Notes under the pieces: model-generated
Database searches by the model: none
Told to the model about the DNA's origin: nothing
The model's input: the letters and a program-made list of their open reading frames with translations, nothing else
In this document: positions 15,171 through 21,237 of the stretch, piece after piece
Position numbering within the stretch: the stretch's first letter is position 1
Layout of the letters: every line of letters starts with the position of its first letter
Assembly: GCA_946887385.1 (NCBI GenBank)
Contig: CAMPKU010000042.1
Span: 1-21,237, forward strand
Length of the DNA stretch: 21,237 nucleotides
Source: an uncultured Gammaproteobacteria bacterium
GTDB taxonomy: Bacteria > Pseudomonadota > Gammaproteobacteria > Rariloculales > Rariloculaceae
Reading direction: 5' to 3'
Translations under genes and position numbers: made by a program

Positions 15171-15818
15171 TTATTGCGCGGGTAGCGCGAAGCAGTAGAA
15201 CAAGCCGTCACCGCCCGTGCCGACGAGGGCTTGCTGACTGCAGCCGCGCGAATCATGCGTCGAGTTCCAGGCCGCATAGTCGTGATGACCGACGCGCGCC
15301 TTTGCGCCGCCCTCATCGCTGCTGCTCGTCCAGTTGTTGCACGTCATGTCGGCGCCGGCAGGATACGCCCGGCCGTCGGGCTGCGAGCCCGTGAGAACGT
15401 CGTGTCGATTCGGCGAGAAGCCGCTGCCCGGAATCTGGTTGCCGCGCTCGTCGAGTGCCGTGAACGCCGCCAAGCGATTCGCCGAGCTGTGCAGCTGTTC
15501 CACGTTCTGCGCGATCTGCGCGCCGCGCGCGTTGAACCACGGCCCTGGACCGATACGGTCGCGCGCGTTGACGGCGCCCTGCCCTTGCGTGCTGAGATAC
15601 GCGCGCCAGGTGAGCGCGCCCTGGCCGGCCGCTTGAGCTAGGTTCTGGCAGATGCGATCCGCGCCGGCCAGCCCGCCCAAATTACCGCCCTGACCCGAGC
15701 CGCTGCTCGTGAGGAAAAACGACATCGGCCCCGTCGGCGGCTGCGCCAGCGCGTAGCCCACGCCGATGACGCCGGCGATGACACCCGCTACCGCCGTAAC
15801 CTTCTTGTGCTTGTACAT
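15171..15818 (-). CDS. Exported lectin/endostatin-fold-like protein
   Basis: Secreted or periplasmic protein of 215 residues; function unknown. Residues 1-25 form an uncleaved or weakly cleaved signal (basic MYKHKK start, hydrophobic VAGVIAGVIGVGYALA). The mature part begins with FFLTSSGSGQGGNLGGLAGADRICQ, a GNLGGLxGADxxCQ pattern shared by bacterial DUF1554 and endostatin-like C-type-lectin-fold proteins. It continues with TWRAYLSTQGQGAVNARDRI and GPWFNARG, and ends with CNNWTSSS, WNSTHDSRGCSQ and GLFYCFA. Four cysteines could form two disulfides. GGGGGA 4 nt before the ATG at 15818 supports the start, and a promoter-like pair lies at 15849-15878. A carbohydrate- or matrix-binding role is inferred from the fold only. 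Confidence 0.82.
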   Translation of the reverse strand: MYKHKKVTAVAGVIAGVIGVGYALAQPPTGPMSFFLTSSGSGQGGNLGGLAGADRICQNLAQAAGQGALTWRAYLSTQGQGAVNARDRIGPGPWFNARGAQIAQNVEQLHSSANRLAAFTALDERGNQIPGSGFSPNRHDVLTGSQPDGRAYPAGADMTCNNWTSSSDEGGAKARVGHHDYAAWNSTHDSRGCSQQALVGTGGDGLFYCFALPAQ

Positions 15819-15848
15819 CGGATCCCCCGTTGATGGTTGAGCAATCCG

Positions 15849-15878
15849 ATACTAGTGCAGCCGTTGCGTCCTCGCCAA
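15849..15878 (-). promoter_or_regulatory. Candidate promoter of the lectin-like gene
   Basis: Minus-strand TTGGCG (15878-15873), an 18-bp spacer and TAGTAT (15854-15849), each 4 of 6 to consensus. The -10 is 30 nt before the ATG at 15818, leaving room for the GGGGGA ribosome site. Confidence 0.45.
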
Positions 15879-15887
15879 ATCTGCGAC

Positions 15888-15919
15888 GGTTCGGCCGAGC
15901 CAGGCAGCGGGTCCGAACC
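15888..15919. repeat. 7-bp inverted repeat after the DUF427 gene
   Basis: GGTTCGG (15888-15894) and CCGAACC (15913-15919) with an 18-nt loop, just past the DUF427 stop on the minus strand. It could be a weak terminator or an operator for the lectin-like gene. There is no U-tract. Confidence 0.3.
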
Positions 15920-15927
15920 AGGTAGGG

Positions 15928-16311
15928 CTACGGCTTCGGCTGCACCTCGATCTCGCGAATCTTGTCGTCGTAGAAGGCCAGCCGCCCGCGCAGACCGCTA
16001 TGCTCGTCGTACGGGTCTTCATACGTCCATACGGCATCCTCGAGCTTCGCGCCGTCCGCGTTCACGTGGAAATAGTGAGCGGTCCCCTTGAACGGACACG
16101 TGGTGGTCGTTGCGGAACGCTCGAGCCGGTCCATGCGCACGTCGGCGCGCGGAAAGTAGTACCGCGACGGATGCTGGTCTTCCTCCAGTTTGATGACGTC
16201 CGTAGACTCGGCCAGCAGCTCGTCGCCGATGCTGGCTCGGATACGCTCTTTGACCGGTTTCTCGCGCACCTTGTGCTCAGGATGCTCGCGATGTCCTGGG
16301 GACTTGCTCAT
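15928..16311 (-). CDS. DUF427 domain protein
   Basis: Small protein of 127 residues, the usual DUF427 size, with no signal peptide. After a charged N-terminus ([16 protein letters not shown]) the domain shows [21 protein letters not shown], then [53 protein letters not shown] and DKIREIEV. The CPFKG/AxYF block is the family signature. The fold is a small beta-sandwich; the function is unknown. The ATG at 16311 has an excellent Shine-Dalgarno (GAGGAGG, 16324-16318, spacer 6). The frame continues upstream to 16530, but that part is unlike the family. The gene is divergent from the SRPBCC gene with 205 bp between them; in that gap I see only the dyad at 16482-16499. Confidence 0.9.
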   Translation of the reverse strand: MSKSPGHREHPEHKVREKPVKERIRASIGDELLAESTDVIKLEEDQHPSRYYFPRADVRMDRLERSATTTTCPFKGTAHYFHVNADGAKLEDAVWTYEDPYDEHSGLRGRLAFYDDKIREIEVQPKP

Positions 16312-16481
16312 GCTGGGCCTCCTCGCGTTCTCGGCTCGGGCGCTGCGATGTGCCGCGCCCATAGGCAAGCTGACAACGCCGGCCCACGCGCGGTTCCAGG
16401 ACGCGTCCGGCCGATTTTCCGCTGCTTGCGCCGTCGATGTCGATTCCCGCAAGCCTCGTTCGACAGAGAAGTAAGGCCGGC

Positions 16482-16499
16482 ATTCGGCCGATTCCGAAT
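16482..16499. promoter_or_regulatory. Dyad upstream of the SRPBCC gene
   Basis: ATTCGG (16482-16487) and CCGAAT (16494-16499) form an exact inverted repeat with a 6-nt spacer, ending 7 nt before the AAGGAG ribosome site. It could be an operator or a hairpin in the leader. No adjacent regulator gene is present to assign it to. Confidence 0.3.
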
Positions 16500-16516
16500 C
16501 AACCAAGGAGCTCCCC

Positions 16517-16960
16517 ATGCCCAACACCATCCGCCTTCATCGCGTGCTGCGTGCGAAACCCGAGCGCGTCTATCGCGCCTTCATCGACCCCGACGCGATG
16601 GTCAAGTGGCTGCCGCCGCATGGCTTTACGGCCAAGGTCCAGCAAATGGACGCCAAGGTCGGCGGCGCTTACAAGATGTCGTTCACGAACTTCGGCTCGG
16701 GCACCGTGCATTCGTTCGGCGGCCGGTATCTCGAGCTCGTGCCGAACGAGCGACTGCGCTACACCGACCGGTTCGACGATCCCAATCTGCCCGGCGAGAT
16801 CACGACGACGGTGATCATCAAGACGGTGTCCGTGGGCGCCGAGCTCAGCGTCGTGCAGGAGGGCGTGCCCGACGCGATTCCCGCCGAGGCGTGCTATCTC
16901 GGCTGGCAAGAGTCGCTGACGCTCCTCGCGCAGCTCGTCGAGCCCGAGATTCCCGGCTAG
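16517..16960 (+). CDS. SRPBCC / AHSA1-like START-fold protein
   Basis: Cytosolic helix-grip (Bet v1-like) protein of 147 residues. The AHSA1/activator-of-Hsp90-like pattern is visible. An N-terminal strand [20 protein letters not shown] leads to [14 protein letters not shown], then [40 protein letters not shown], and a C-terminal helix starting [14 protein letters not shown]. These proteins bind small hydrophobic ligands, but no ligand can be read from the sequence. AAGGAG with a 6-nt spacer fixes the ATG at 16517. It is divergent from DUF427 and convergent with the multidomain secreted gene, from which a 13-bp hairpin separates it. Stand-alone AHSA1 genes are often next to ArsR regulators; none is here. 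Confidence 0.9.
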   Translation: MPNTIRLHRVLRAKPERVYRAFIDPDAMVKWLPPHGFTAKVQQMDAKVGGAYKMSFTNFGSGTVHSFGGRYLELVPNERLRYTDRFDDPNLPGEITTTVIIKTVSVGAELSVVQEGVPDAIPAEACYLGWQESLTLLAQLVEPEIPG

Positions 16961-16972
16961 CGCGGCCCGGTG

Positions 16973-17002
16973 AGTCCGCCGCTCGGGCACGAGCGGCGGA
17001 CT
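16973..17002. terminator. Perfect 13-bp hairpin between convergent genes
   Basis: AGTCCGCCGCTCG (16973-16985) and CGAGCGGCGGACT (16990-17002) around a GGCA loop. GGT/ACC flanks could extend the stem past a one-base bulge. It overlaps the stop codon of the minus-strand gene ending at 17001 and follows the SRPBCC stop by 12 nt, so it likely ends both transcripts. No U-tract follows. Confidence 0.7.
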
Positions 17003-18437
17003 ACCGGATCGTCTTGCTCGCCGTGTTCGACAATGCACTCTCCACGCCCGTGGAGCTCAACGCCGTCACCGCGAAGTAGTAGGTGGCTGGGGCCAAGCTG
17101 TCGATGACATAGGAAGCGAGCCCCGCATTGTTGAGCGTCACCGAGCTCGTGAAACCGCCGGGGCTCGTGCCCCAGTACACGCGGTAGCCCGCGAGATTCG
17201 TGAGCGGCGATCCGTCCGTGTTCGTAGTGGGCGGCGTCCAGCTCAGCGTGGCCGAACCGCTCGCAACGGCGAGCACGGTAATGCTAAAGGATGCAAGCGA
17301 AGTGGTGACGCGGCCGTCGCTCACGCGAATCGCGATGTTGGCATACGTGCCCACGTGGCTCGCAGCCGGCGTGCCCTGCAAGCGGCCCGTGCTAGTGCTG
17401 AAGGTGGCCCAAGCCGGCGCGTTCACGATCGAGAACGTCAACGGGTCGCCATCGGCGTCGGTGGCCGTAGGCTGGAACGAGTACGGCGTGCCCTGCATCA
17501 CCGACGTTAGCGGCACACCCGAGATCACCGGCGCGCGGTTTGCCCCAGTGCTCACCACGATCGAGAACGGCACCAGAGCGGCCGAGGCCTGACCGTCGCT
17601 CACGCTGATCGCAATGTTGCCGTAGGTTCCGGCGCTCGTAGGCGTGCCCGAGAGACGCCCGGTACCCGCGTTGAACGTAGCCCAGCCCGGCCGGTTCGCA
17701 ATGCTGAACGTCAGCGGGTTGCCATCGGGATCCGAGGCCGCCGGTGTGAACGCGTACGCAGTGCCGACGGTGGCGCTGCCTGCGGGCGTGCCGGAGATTG
17801 TCGGCGGCGAGTTTGCCGGCGCTTCGCCCGCGCCCCCGCTGGTCACGTTCGAAAACCTGGCCGTGGCCAGCGTCCCATCGCGGTGGCTCGTTACCGCTAG
17901 GCCTGCGTAAACGGTGGCCCCCATGGCAATCGTCACGTCGCTGCCTTGCCGGCGCCAGTTGCGTCCGTCGGCCGAGACGTACGCTCTGAACACGTTGCCC
18001 GTGCGACGCAGACGCACCCAGTACGGCGCCCGTGCTACGGCATTCGCTCTGCCTGACTGCTTGGCCGACGCCCCGGACGAAACCCTGTATTGGAAGCTGG
18101 CACCGTTGCCGGGCGAAACCAGCGTGTACGCGAAGCGCGAGCTCGCGTTCAACGTCTCGCGAATCATCACTCCCGCTTTCGTCCACGAATGCGTGCTCGT
18201 GAGGCTATCGACGCGCGCGGTAATCTCGCCGTCGCCGGTCAACGCGTGGTAGACGAAGCGCAGCTCGTCGCGGGTTCCCCAAATGTCGGCGCCCGATGCC
18301 CGCACCGTGTAGACGCCGTTCGCCACAGTCGTGGAACCCGCTGCACCGACCGGACCGATATCGAGCGACGCCGAGGGCGCGGCGGCCAATGCGAGCAGTG
18401 GACACAGCACAACGGCGGCCAACAACAACGATCTCAT
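17001..18437 (-). CDS. Secreted laminin-G-like / He_PIG / FN3 protein
   Basis: Exported modular protein of 478 residues. A signal peptide (1-20) is followed by a concanavalin/laminin-G-like (DUF1349-type) domain at about 23-200. This domain has [48 protein letters not shown] and [10 protein letters not shown]. Two He_PIG Ig-like repeats follow (about 211-296 and 302-388). Each has [12 protein letters not shown] or [12 protein letters not shown], then WATFnxxTGRLxGTP and NIAIxVSDG. A fibronectin type III domain closes the protein (about 396-478; [23 protein letters not shown]). No catalytic residues and no PEP-CTERM, LPXTG or type IX sorting tail are visible. AGGGAGGG 4 nt before the ATG at 18437 excludes the longer frame to 18659. 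Probable glycan- or surface-binding role; the target is unknown. Confidence 0.9.
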   Translation of the reverse strand: MRSLLLAAVVLCPLLALAAAPSASLDIGPVGAAGSTTVANGVYTVRASGADIWGTRDELRFVYHALTGDGEITARVDSLTSTHSWTKAGVMIRETLNASSRFAYTLVSPGNGASFQYRVSSGASAKQSGRANAVARAPYWVRLRRTGNVFRAYVSADGRNWRRQGSDVTIAMGATVYAGLAVTSHRDGTLATARFSNVTSGGAGEAPANSPPTISGTPAGSATVGTAYAFTPAASDPDGNPLTFSIANRPGWATFNAGTGRLSGTPTSAGTYGNIAISVSDGQASAALVPFSIVVSTGANRAPVISGVPLTSVMQGTPYSFQPTATDADGDPLTFSIVNAPAWATFSTSTGRLQGTPAASHVGTYANIAIRVSDGRVTTSLASFSITVLAVASGSATLSWTPPTTNTDGSPLTNLAGYRVYWGTSPGGFTSSVTLNNAGLASYVIDSLAPATYYFAVTALSSTGVESALSNTASKTIR

Positions 18438-18511
18438 CGCGCCCTCCCTGTTGAACGGCGCTGTGCCCCGCGGCCCACGCGCTTCCTGTACTTGAAGTGC
18501 GAAGCTAAGGG

Positions 18512-18543
18512 CCGTCCGCGATCGCGCGCTAACCGTCCGCGAT
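18512..18543. repeat. 11-bp direct repeat in the leader of the secreted protein gene
   Basis: CCGTCCGCGAT occurs at 18512-18522 and again at 18533-18543. The copies start 21 bp apart, about two helical turns. They lie in the 176-bp gap between the PAP2 stop and the start of the secreted multidomain gene, so a regulator site is possible. No other gene or clear promoter is visible in this gap. Confidence 0.35.
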
Positions 18544-18613
18544 GAGCGACAGGGGGTCGACGAAAAGGGGCCGTCGGCGACGGGCGACAGTTGCGCGTCG
18601 CGCGGCTCGTCGA

Positions 18614-19309
18614 TTAGGGCTTGGCGCGAAGCCGCAGCCGCTCGGCGAGTGCCCAGCACAGGAGCGCCCAGGCGGCGCCGGCCATCCAGCCCGCCAGAAC
18701 GTCCGTCGGCCAGTGCACGCCCAAGTACACGCGGCTCGCGCCGACGAGCACGGCCAGGAACGCCGCAAGGCTCATCACATAGGCACGCAGCCGCAGGTTC
18801 GTCTGTGCGCTCGCGAGCAGCGCGCCGAGCGTGAGAAACACGACGGCCGATAGCATCGAATGGCCGCTCGGGAAGCTGCTCGTATAGACGATGGGGCCGG
18901 GGCCGAAGATCTCGCCTGGCGGCCGCTCTCGATCGAACCCGGCCTTGAGCAACGTGCTCAGTGCCGTGCCGCTCGCAACGGCCGCGAGCAGATAGGCCGC
19001 GAGATGGCCTTTACGCTGGAGGAAGAGGAAGCCGGCCGACGCCAGCGTCAGGATGGTGAGGATGCCCACACCGCCCAAGCTCGTGACGTCCCGCGCCAGC
19101 TCCTCCACCCACGGCGGTCCGAGCGGATCGCGCGAATCGCCGGGCGCGCGCAGCAGGAGCAGCACTCGCTCGTCAACCGTGGCCGTGTCGCCCTCGAGCA
19201 CATCGTCGGCGAGCTCGACGAACAACCACACCGCGCCCGCGGCAAGGAGCAGGGCCGCGAGCGTGCCGGCTTCTCGCGCGGCCAGCCAGCGCACCGACCG
19301 CCCTATCAC
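18614..19309 (-). CDS. PAP2 family membrane phosphatase
   Basis: Integral membrane phosphatase of 231 residues acting on lipid phosphates or undecaprenyl/phosphatidyl substrates. All three PAP2 motifs are present: KAGFDRERP (122-130), PSGHS (147-151) and SRVYLGVHWPTD (192-203), giving the catalytic histidines His150 and His199. About six hydrophobic segments are seen, and the first (residues 16-31) is preceded by a basic start. The GTG at 19309 overlaps the YCII stop as GTGA, typical of coupled translation. A GTG at 19330 is the alternative, adding seven residues with a 25-nt overlap; neither has a clear Shine-Dalgarno. It is the last gene of the FkbM-SDR-YCII-PAP2 run. The exact substrate (undecaprenyl pyrophosphate or phosphatidate) cannot be told. 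Confidence 0.92.
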   Translation of the reverse strand: MIGRSVRWLAAREAGTLAALLLAAGAVWLFVELADDVLEGDTATVDERVLLLLRAPGDSRDPLGPPWVEELARDVTSLGGVGILTILTLASAGFLFLQRKGHLAAYLLAAVASGTALSTLLKAGFDRERPPGEIFGPGPIVYTSSFPSGHSMLSAVVFLTLGALLASAQTNLRLRAYVMSLAAFLAVLVGASRVYLGVHWPTDVLAGWMAGAAWALLCWALAERLRLRAKP

Positions 19310-19662
19310 GGCTGCGGAATCGGCAAGCACTCCATGATCTCGACGGAGTCGCCGGGGAACACCGCAAAATGCGGATGCTCAGCGAACAGCGCCGCGGCCG
19401 CTTCGTGCGATTCGGCTTCGACGATCACGTAGCCCGTGATGCCGTTCTTGATGTCGGTGATGCCCGTCGGCGCCGCCCGCTTGGTTTTGCCGAGTGGGCT
19501 GCCATGATCGACGATCGCGCCGGCGTGCTGCGTGCCCCAGTCCATCCAGGCTTTGATGCCCGATTCGGTGAGCGCTTCGCGTTGTTGCGGAGTGAGCTCG
19601 TTCCACCTCGCGCGCTTCTGCGCATCCTCCGTGCCGATATAGACCGCCAGGAATCGCTTCAT
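19306..19662 (-). CDS. YCII-related (YciI/DGPF-like) protein
   Basis: Cytosolic dimeric ferredoxin-like-fold protein of 118 residues. The pattern fits YCII: KRFLAVYIG at the start, LTPQQREALTESGIKAWMDWG, then GAIVDHGSPLG, a TGYVIVEAESHEAAAALF strand-helix, HPHFAVFPG and EIMECLPIP at the end. Most family members have no proven activity; some are degradative enzymes or sit next to ECF sigma factors, which are not seen here. The ATG at 19662 is 16 nt after the SDR stop and has no strong Shine-Dalgarno. The frame runs upstream to 19821 but overlaps the SDR gene and looks like its shadow. Confidence 0.9.
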   Translation of the reverse strand: MKRFLAVYIGTEDAQKRARWNELTPQQREALTESGIKAWMDWGTQHAGAIVDHGSPLGKTKRAAPTGITDIKNGITGYVIVEAESHEAAAALFAEHPHFAVFPGDSVEIMECLPIPQP

Positions 19663-19678
19663 CGCGGCACGCGGAGCG

Positions 19679-20581
19679 TCATCGATCCGCGCGGCGGCCG
19701 GCGCTGACTTCCGTGCCTTCGCGCATCGGCGTCTGCACCGCGCCCGGGGAGTCGGTGGCCGGCGGCGGGCGCTCCATCTGCGTCTTGTGCATCTGTTTCG
19801 CGCCGATCTTTTCGGCAACACCGGGCAGCACGTTGGCGAGAACCAGTTTCGCGATGCCGTCGGCGCCTACGATCTGCTTGTCCTCCGGGTTTGCCGCGAT
19901 GCGCACGATGGCGTCCACCACCTTCTGCGGATCGTGCAACGGCTTCGGCGGCGCTACTTCGCGGCCCGTGTAATTGGCTGCATGGTCGAAGAACGGCGTG
20001 TCGTGCGCGGTGGGCATGATCGTGCAGACGTGCACGCCGGTAATCCCGTTCTCCTTGATTTCCTGGCGAAGCGATCCCGCGAGCCCGACCACGCCGTGCT
20101 TTGCAGCCGCATACGACGCGTAATACGGCGCCGTGGAGAAGCCGAGCTCCGAGGCGATATTGATGAGCACGCCGCTGCCCTGCGCGAGAAACTGACGGTA
20201 CGCGCAGTACGAGCCGTACACCGTGCCGAGCAGATTCGTAGCGATCACTTGCTCGTGAAGCTCGAGCGGCACACGCTCGAACCGGCCGAGCGCACCCACG
20301 CCGGCGTTATTGATCCAGACGTCGATGCGGCCAAAGCCGGCGATCGCCGCGCCCGTAAGGCGCTCCACGTCGATGCGCCGACTCACGTCCGCGGCGCAGG
20401 CCATCGCTTCGCCGCCTTCGGCGTTGCACTCGCTCGCGAGCTCCTCGAGCAACTCGAGGCGGCGAGCGGCCAGCACGAGCCTGGCGCCTCGCCGAGCCAG
20501 CTCGAGGGCCGCGCCTTTTCCAAAACCGCTCGAGGCACCCGTGAGAACCACGACCTTACCGGATAGGGAATGCTGCGCCAT
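19679..20581 (-). CDS. Short-chain dehydrogenase/reductase (SDR)
   Basis: Cytosolic NAD(P)-dependent oxidoreductase of 300 residues with a classical SDR core. The cofactor motif is TGASSGFG (14-21), followed by AARR (38-41), which suggests NADP(H). NNAG is at 91-94. The catalytic set is Asn116, Ser144 (NIASELG), Tyr157 and Lys161 (SYAAAKHG). A C-terminal tail after about residue 265 is polar and rich in Pro/Thr and beyond the core; it resembles the longer SDRs that carry a PP-rich end. GAGGAGGG (20596-20589) 7 nt before the ATG at 20581 fixes the start. It lies 33 nt after the FkbM stop and 16 nt before YCII. The substrate is unknown. Confidence 0.93.
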   Translation of the reverse strand: MAQHSLSGKVVVLTGASSGFGKGAALELARRGARLVLAARRLELLEELASECNAEGGEAMACAADVSRRIDVERLTGAAIAGFGRIDVWINNAGVGALGRFERVPLELHEQVIATNLLGTVYGSYCAYRQFLAQGSGVLINIASELGFSTAPYYASYAAAKHGVVGLAGSLRQEIKENGITGVHVCTIMPTAHDTPFFDHAANYTGREVAPPKPLHDPQKVVDAIVRIAANPEDKQIVGADGIAKLVLANVLPGVAEKIGAKQMHKTQMERPPPATDSPGAVQTPMREGTEVSAGRRADR

Positions 20582-20614
20582 GGTGGAACCCTCCTCGAGC
20601 TCGTTGCCGGCACC

Positions 20615-21237
20615 TCATGATCCGGCACTGATGCAAGCGCCGTGCCGGTTACGAGCCACCAGCTCGACGGGCCGGCCGCGCCGCAGCAGCCGCGCCGTCA
20701 GGGCAGGCACGTCGGCCGTGCTCAACGCGTGCATGGCGATGTGCGAGGCCGCATGCAGCTGCCAACCTTGTGCGAGCAGCCAGCGCGGCAGCGCGTCGGC
20801 GTCGAAGCCTGCCAGCCGCTGCAGTTGCGGGTGCCACTCGACGATCAGCGAGGCGCCCGGCGTGCGCAAGATGCGCGGCATGCCTTCGAGCACCTCGAGC
20901 TCGGCGCCCTCCACGTCGATCTTCACGACATCAGCTGCGCCTTCCACGAGGTCGTCCAATGGCACCACCGGCACGGGCAGGACGGCGGTAACCGCCGCGT
21001 AGCAGCTCTCCGGAAACAGACTGTTGACGGCGCTGATTTGCCCGCGCACGAACAAGTCGCGCGTGCTCGCTGCACGGCCGGCTGCGACCGGTGCCACGAC
21101 GACGTTCGTGAGCTGCGCGGCAGCAAGGTTGCGCCGCAGCACCTCGAGGTTGTCGGGCGTGGGCTCAACGGCAACCACTCGGCCGCTCGCGCCGGTGAGC
21201 TGCTGACCCAGGATCTGCTCCGGGCTCATGGAGACGT
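20615..21237 (-). CDS. FkbM family methyltransferase (5' end outside window)
   Basis: SAM-dependent methyltransferase of the FkbM family, cut by the right edge. The frame is open to 21237. The ATG at 21229 is not trusted as the start because SAM motif I (DVGAN type) would lie upstream, outside the window. What is seen begins at the tail of that motif region: SGRVVAVEPTPDNLEVLRRN (second strand with its Glu), then VAPVAAG. The family signature follows: DVVKIDVEGAELEVLEGM, then ASLIVEWHP. FkbM enzymes O-methylate sugars or other small molecules. The gene leads a minus-strand run with SDR, YCII and PAP2. Confidence 0.88.
   Translation of the reverse strand, partial: VSMSPEQILGQQLTGASGRVVAVEPTPDNLEVLRRNLAAAQLTNVVVAPVAAGRAASTRDLFVRGQISAVNSLFPESCYAAVTAVLPVPVVPLDDLVEGAADVVKIDVEGAELEVLEGMPRILRTPGASLIVEWHPQLQRLAGFDADALPRWLLAQGWQLHAASHIAMHALSTADVPALTARLLRRGRPVELVARNRHGACISAGS

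Noticed and set aside
16000..17079. 359-residue plus-strand frame
   Set aside because: It crosses DUF427, the divergent promoter and the SRPBCC gene in other frames, all of which are well supported.
1..21237. CRISPR array, tRNA, rRNA, transposase, phage or toxin-antitoxin genes
   Set aside because: I looked for spaced repeats, cloverleaf signatures, transposase motifs and small paired genes and saw none.

Overview
The window is about 21 kb of GC-rich, densely coded chromosomal DNA from a Gram-negative bacterium. Two signs point to Gram-negative: an Slt70-type soluble lytic transglycosylase and many Sec-exported proteins. The mix of families (DUF1592-type cytochrome, DUF6152, Slt, hybrid PAS kinase) suggests a proteobacterium, perhaps a gammaproteobacterium of the Steroidobacter/Nevskia kind. 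That placement is inference, because no rRNA or marker gene is present. I support twenty protein genes, most of them on the minus strand. Two are cut by the window edges. I see no tRNA, rRNA, CRISPR array, transposase or phage gene.

Left part (1-6080, all minus strand): a truncated cytochrome c/DUF1587-DUF1595-DUF1592 protein; a phosphate module in which a DUF47 (PhoU-like) protein precedes a PiT phosphate transporter behind a plausible sigma-70 promoter; then a run of a two-TM potassium channel with an RCK domain, an exported protein of unknown function and a DUF6152 protein. The last two are only 4 nt apart.

Middle (6150-12315): on the plus strand, a class I methyltransferase with an enlarged segment between its SAM motifs, followed by a PfkB-family adenosine kinase. 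Converging on these from the minus strand are an exported esterase-713-like hydrolase and, upstream of it, a 921-residue hybrid sensor kinase with four PAS domains. The convergent 3' ends are separated by an 18-bp spacer, and this junction holds a short motif resembling a REP/RAYT-associated sequence.

Right part (12442-21237): an Slt-type lytic transglycosylase (minus) divergent from a DUF4142 protein (plus); an exported lectin/endostatin-fold-like protein (minus); divergent DUF427 (minus) and SRPBCC/AHSA1 (plus) genes; a secreted multidomain protein (laminin-G-like, two He_PIG Ig-like repeats, FN3; minus); and a tight minus-strand cluster of FkbM methyltransferase (cut by the right edge), SDR dehydrogenase, YCII protein and PAP2 phosphatase. 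Two long perfect GC-rich hairpins sit at the 3' ends of convergent gene pairs.

Most of this is ordinary housekeeping and accessory content. I did not find a convincing new multi-gene system. The best leads are the exported unknown/DUF6152 pair, the methyltransferase with its insertion next to adenosine kinase, the hydrolase-kinase pair with its boundary motif, and the possibly leaderless slt gene.
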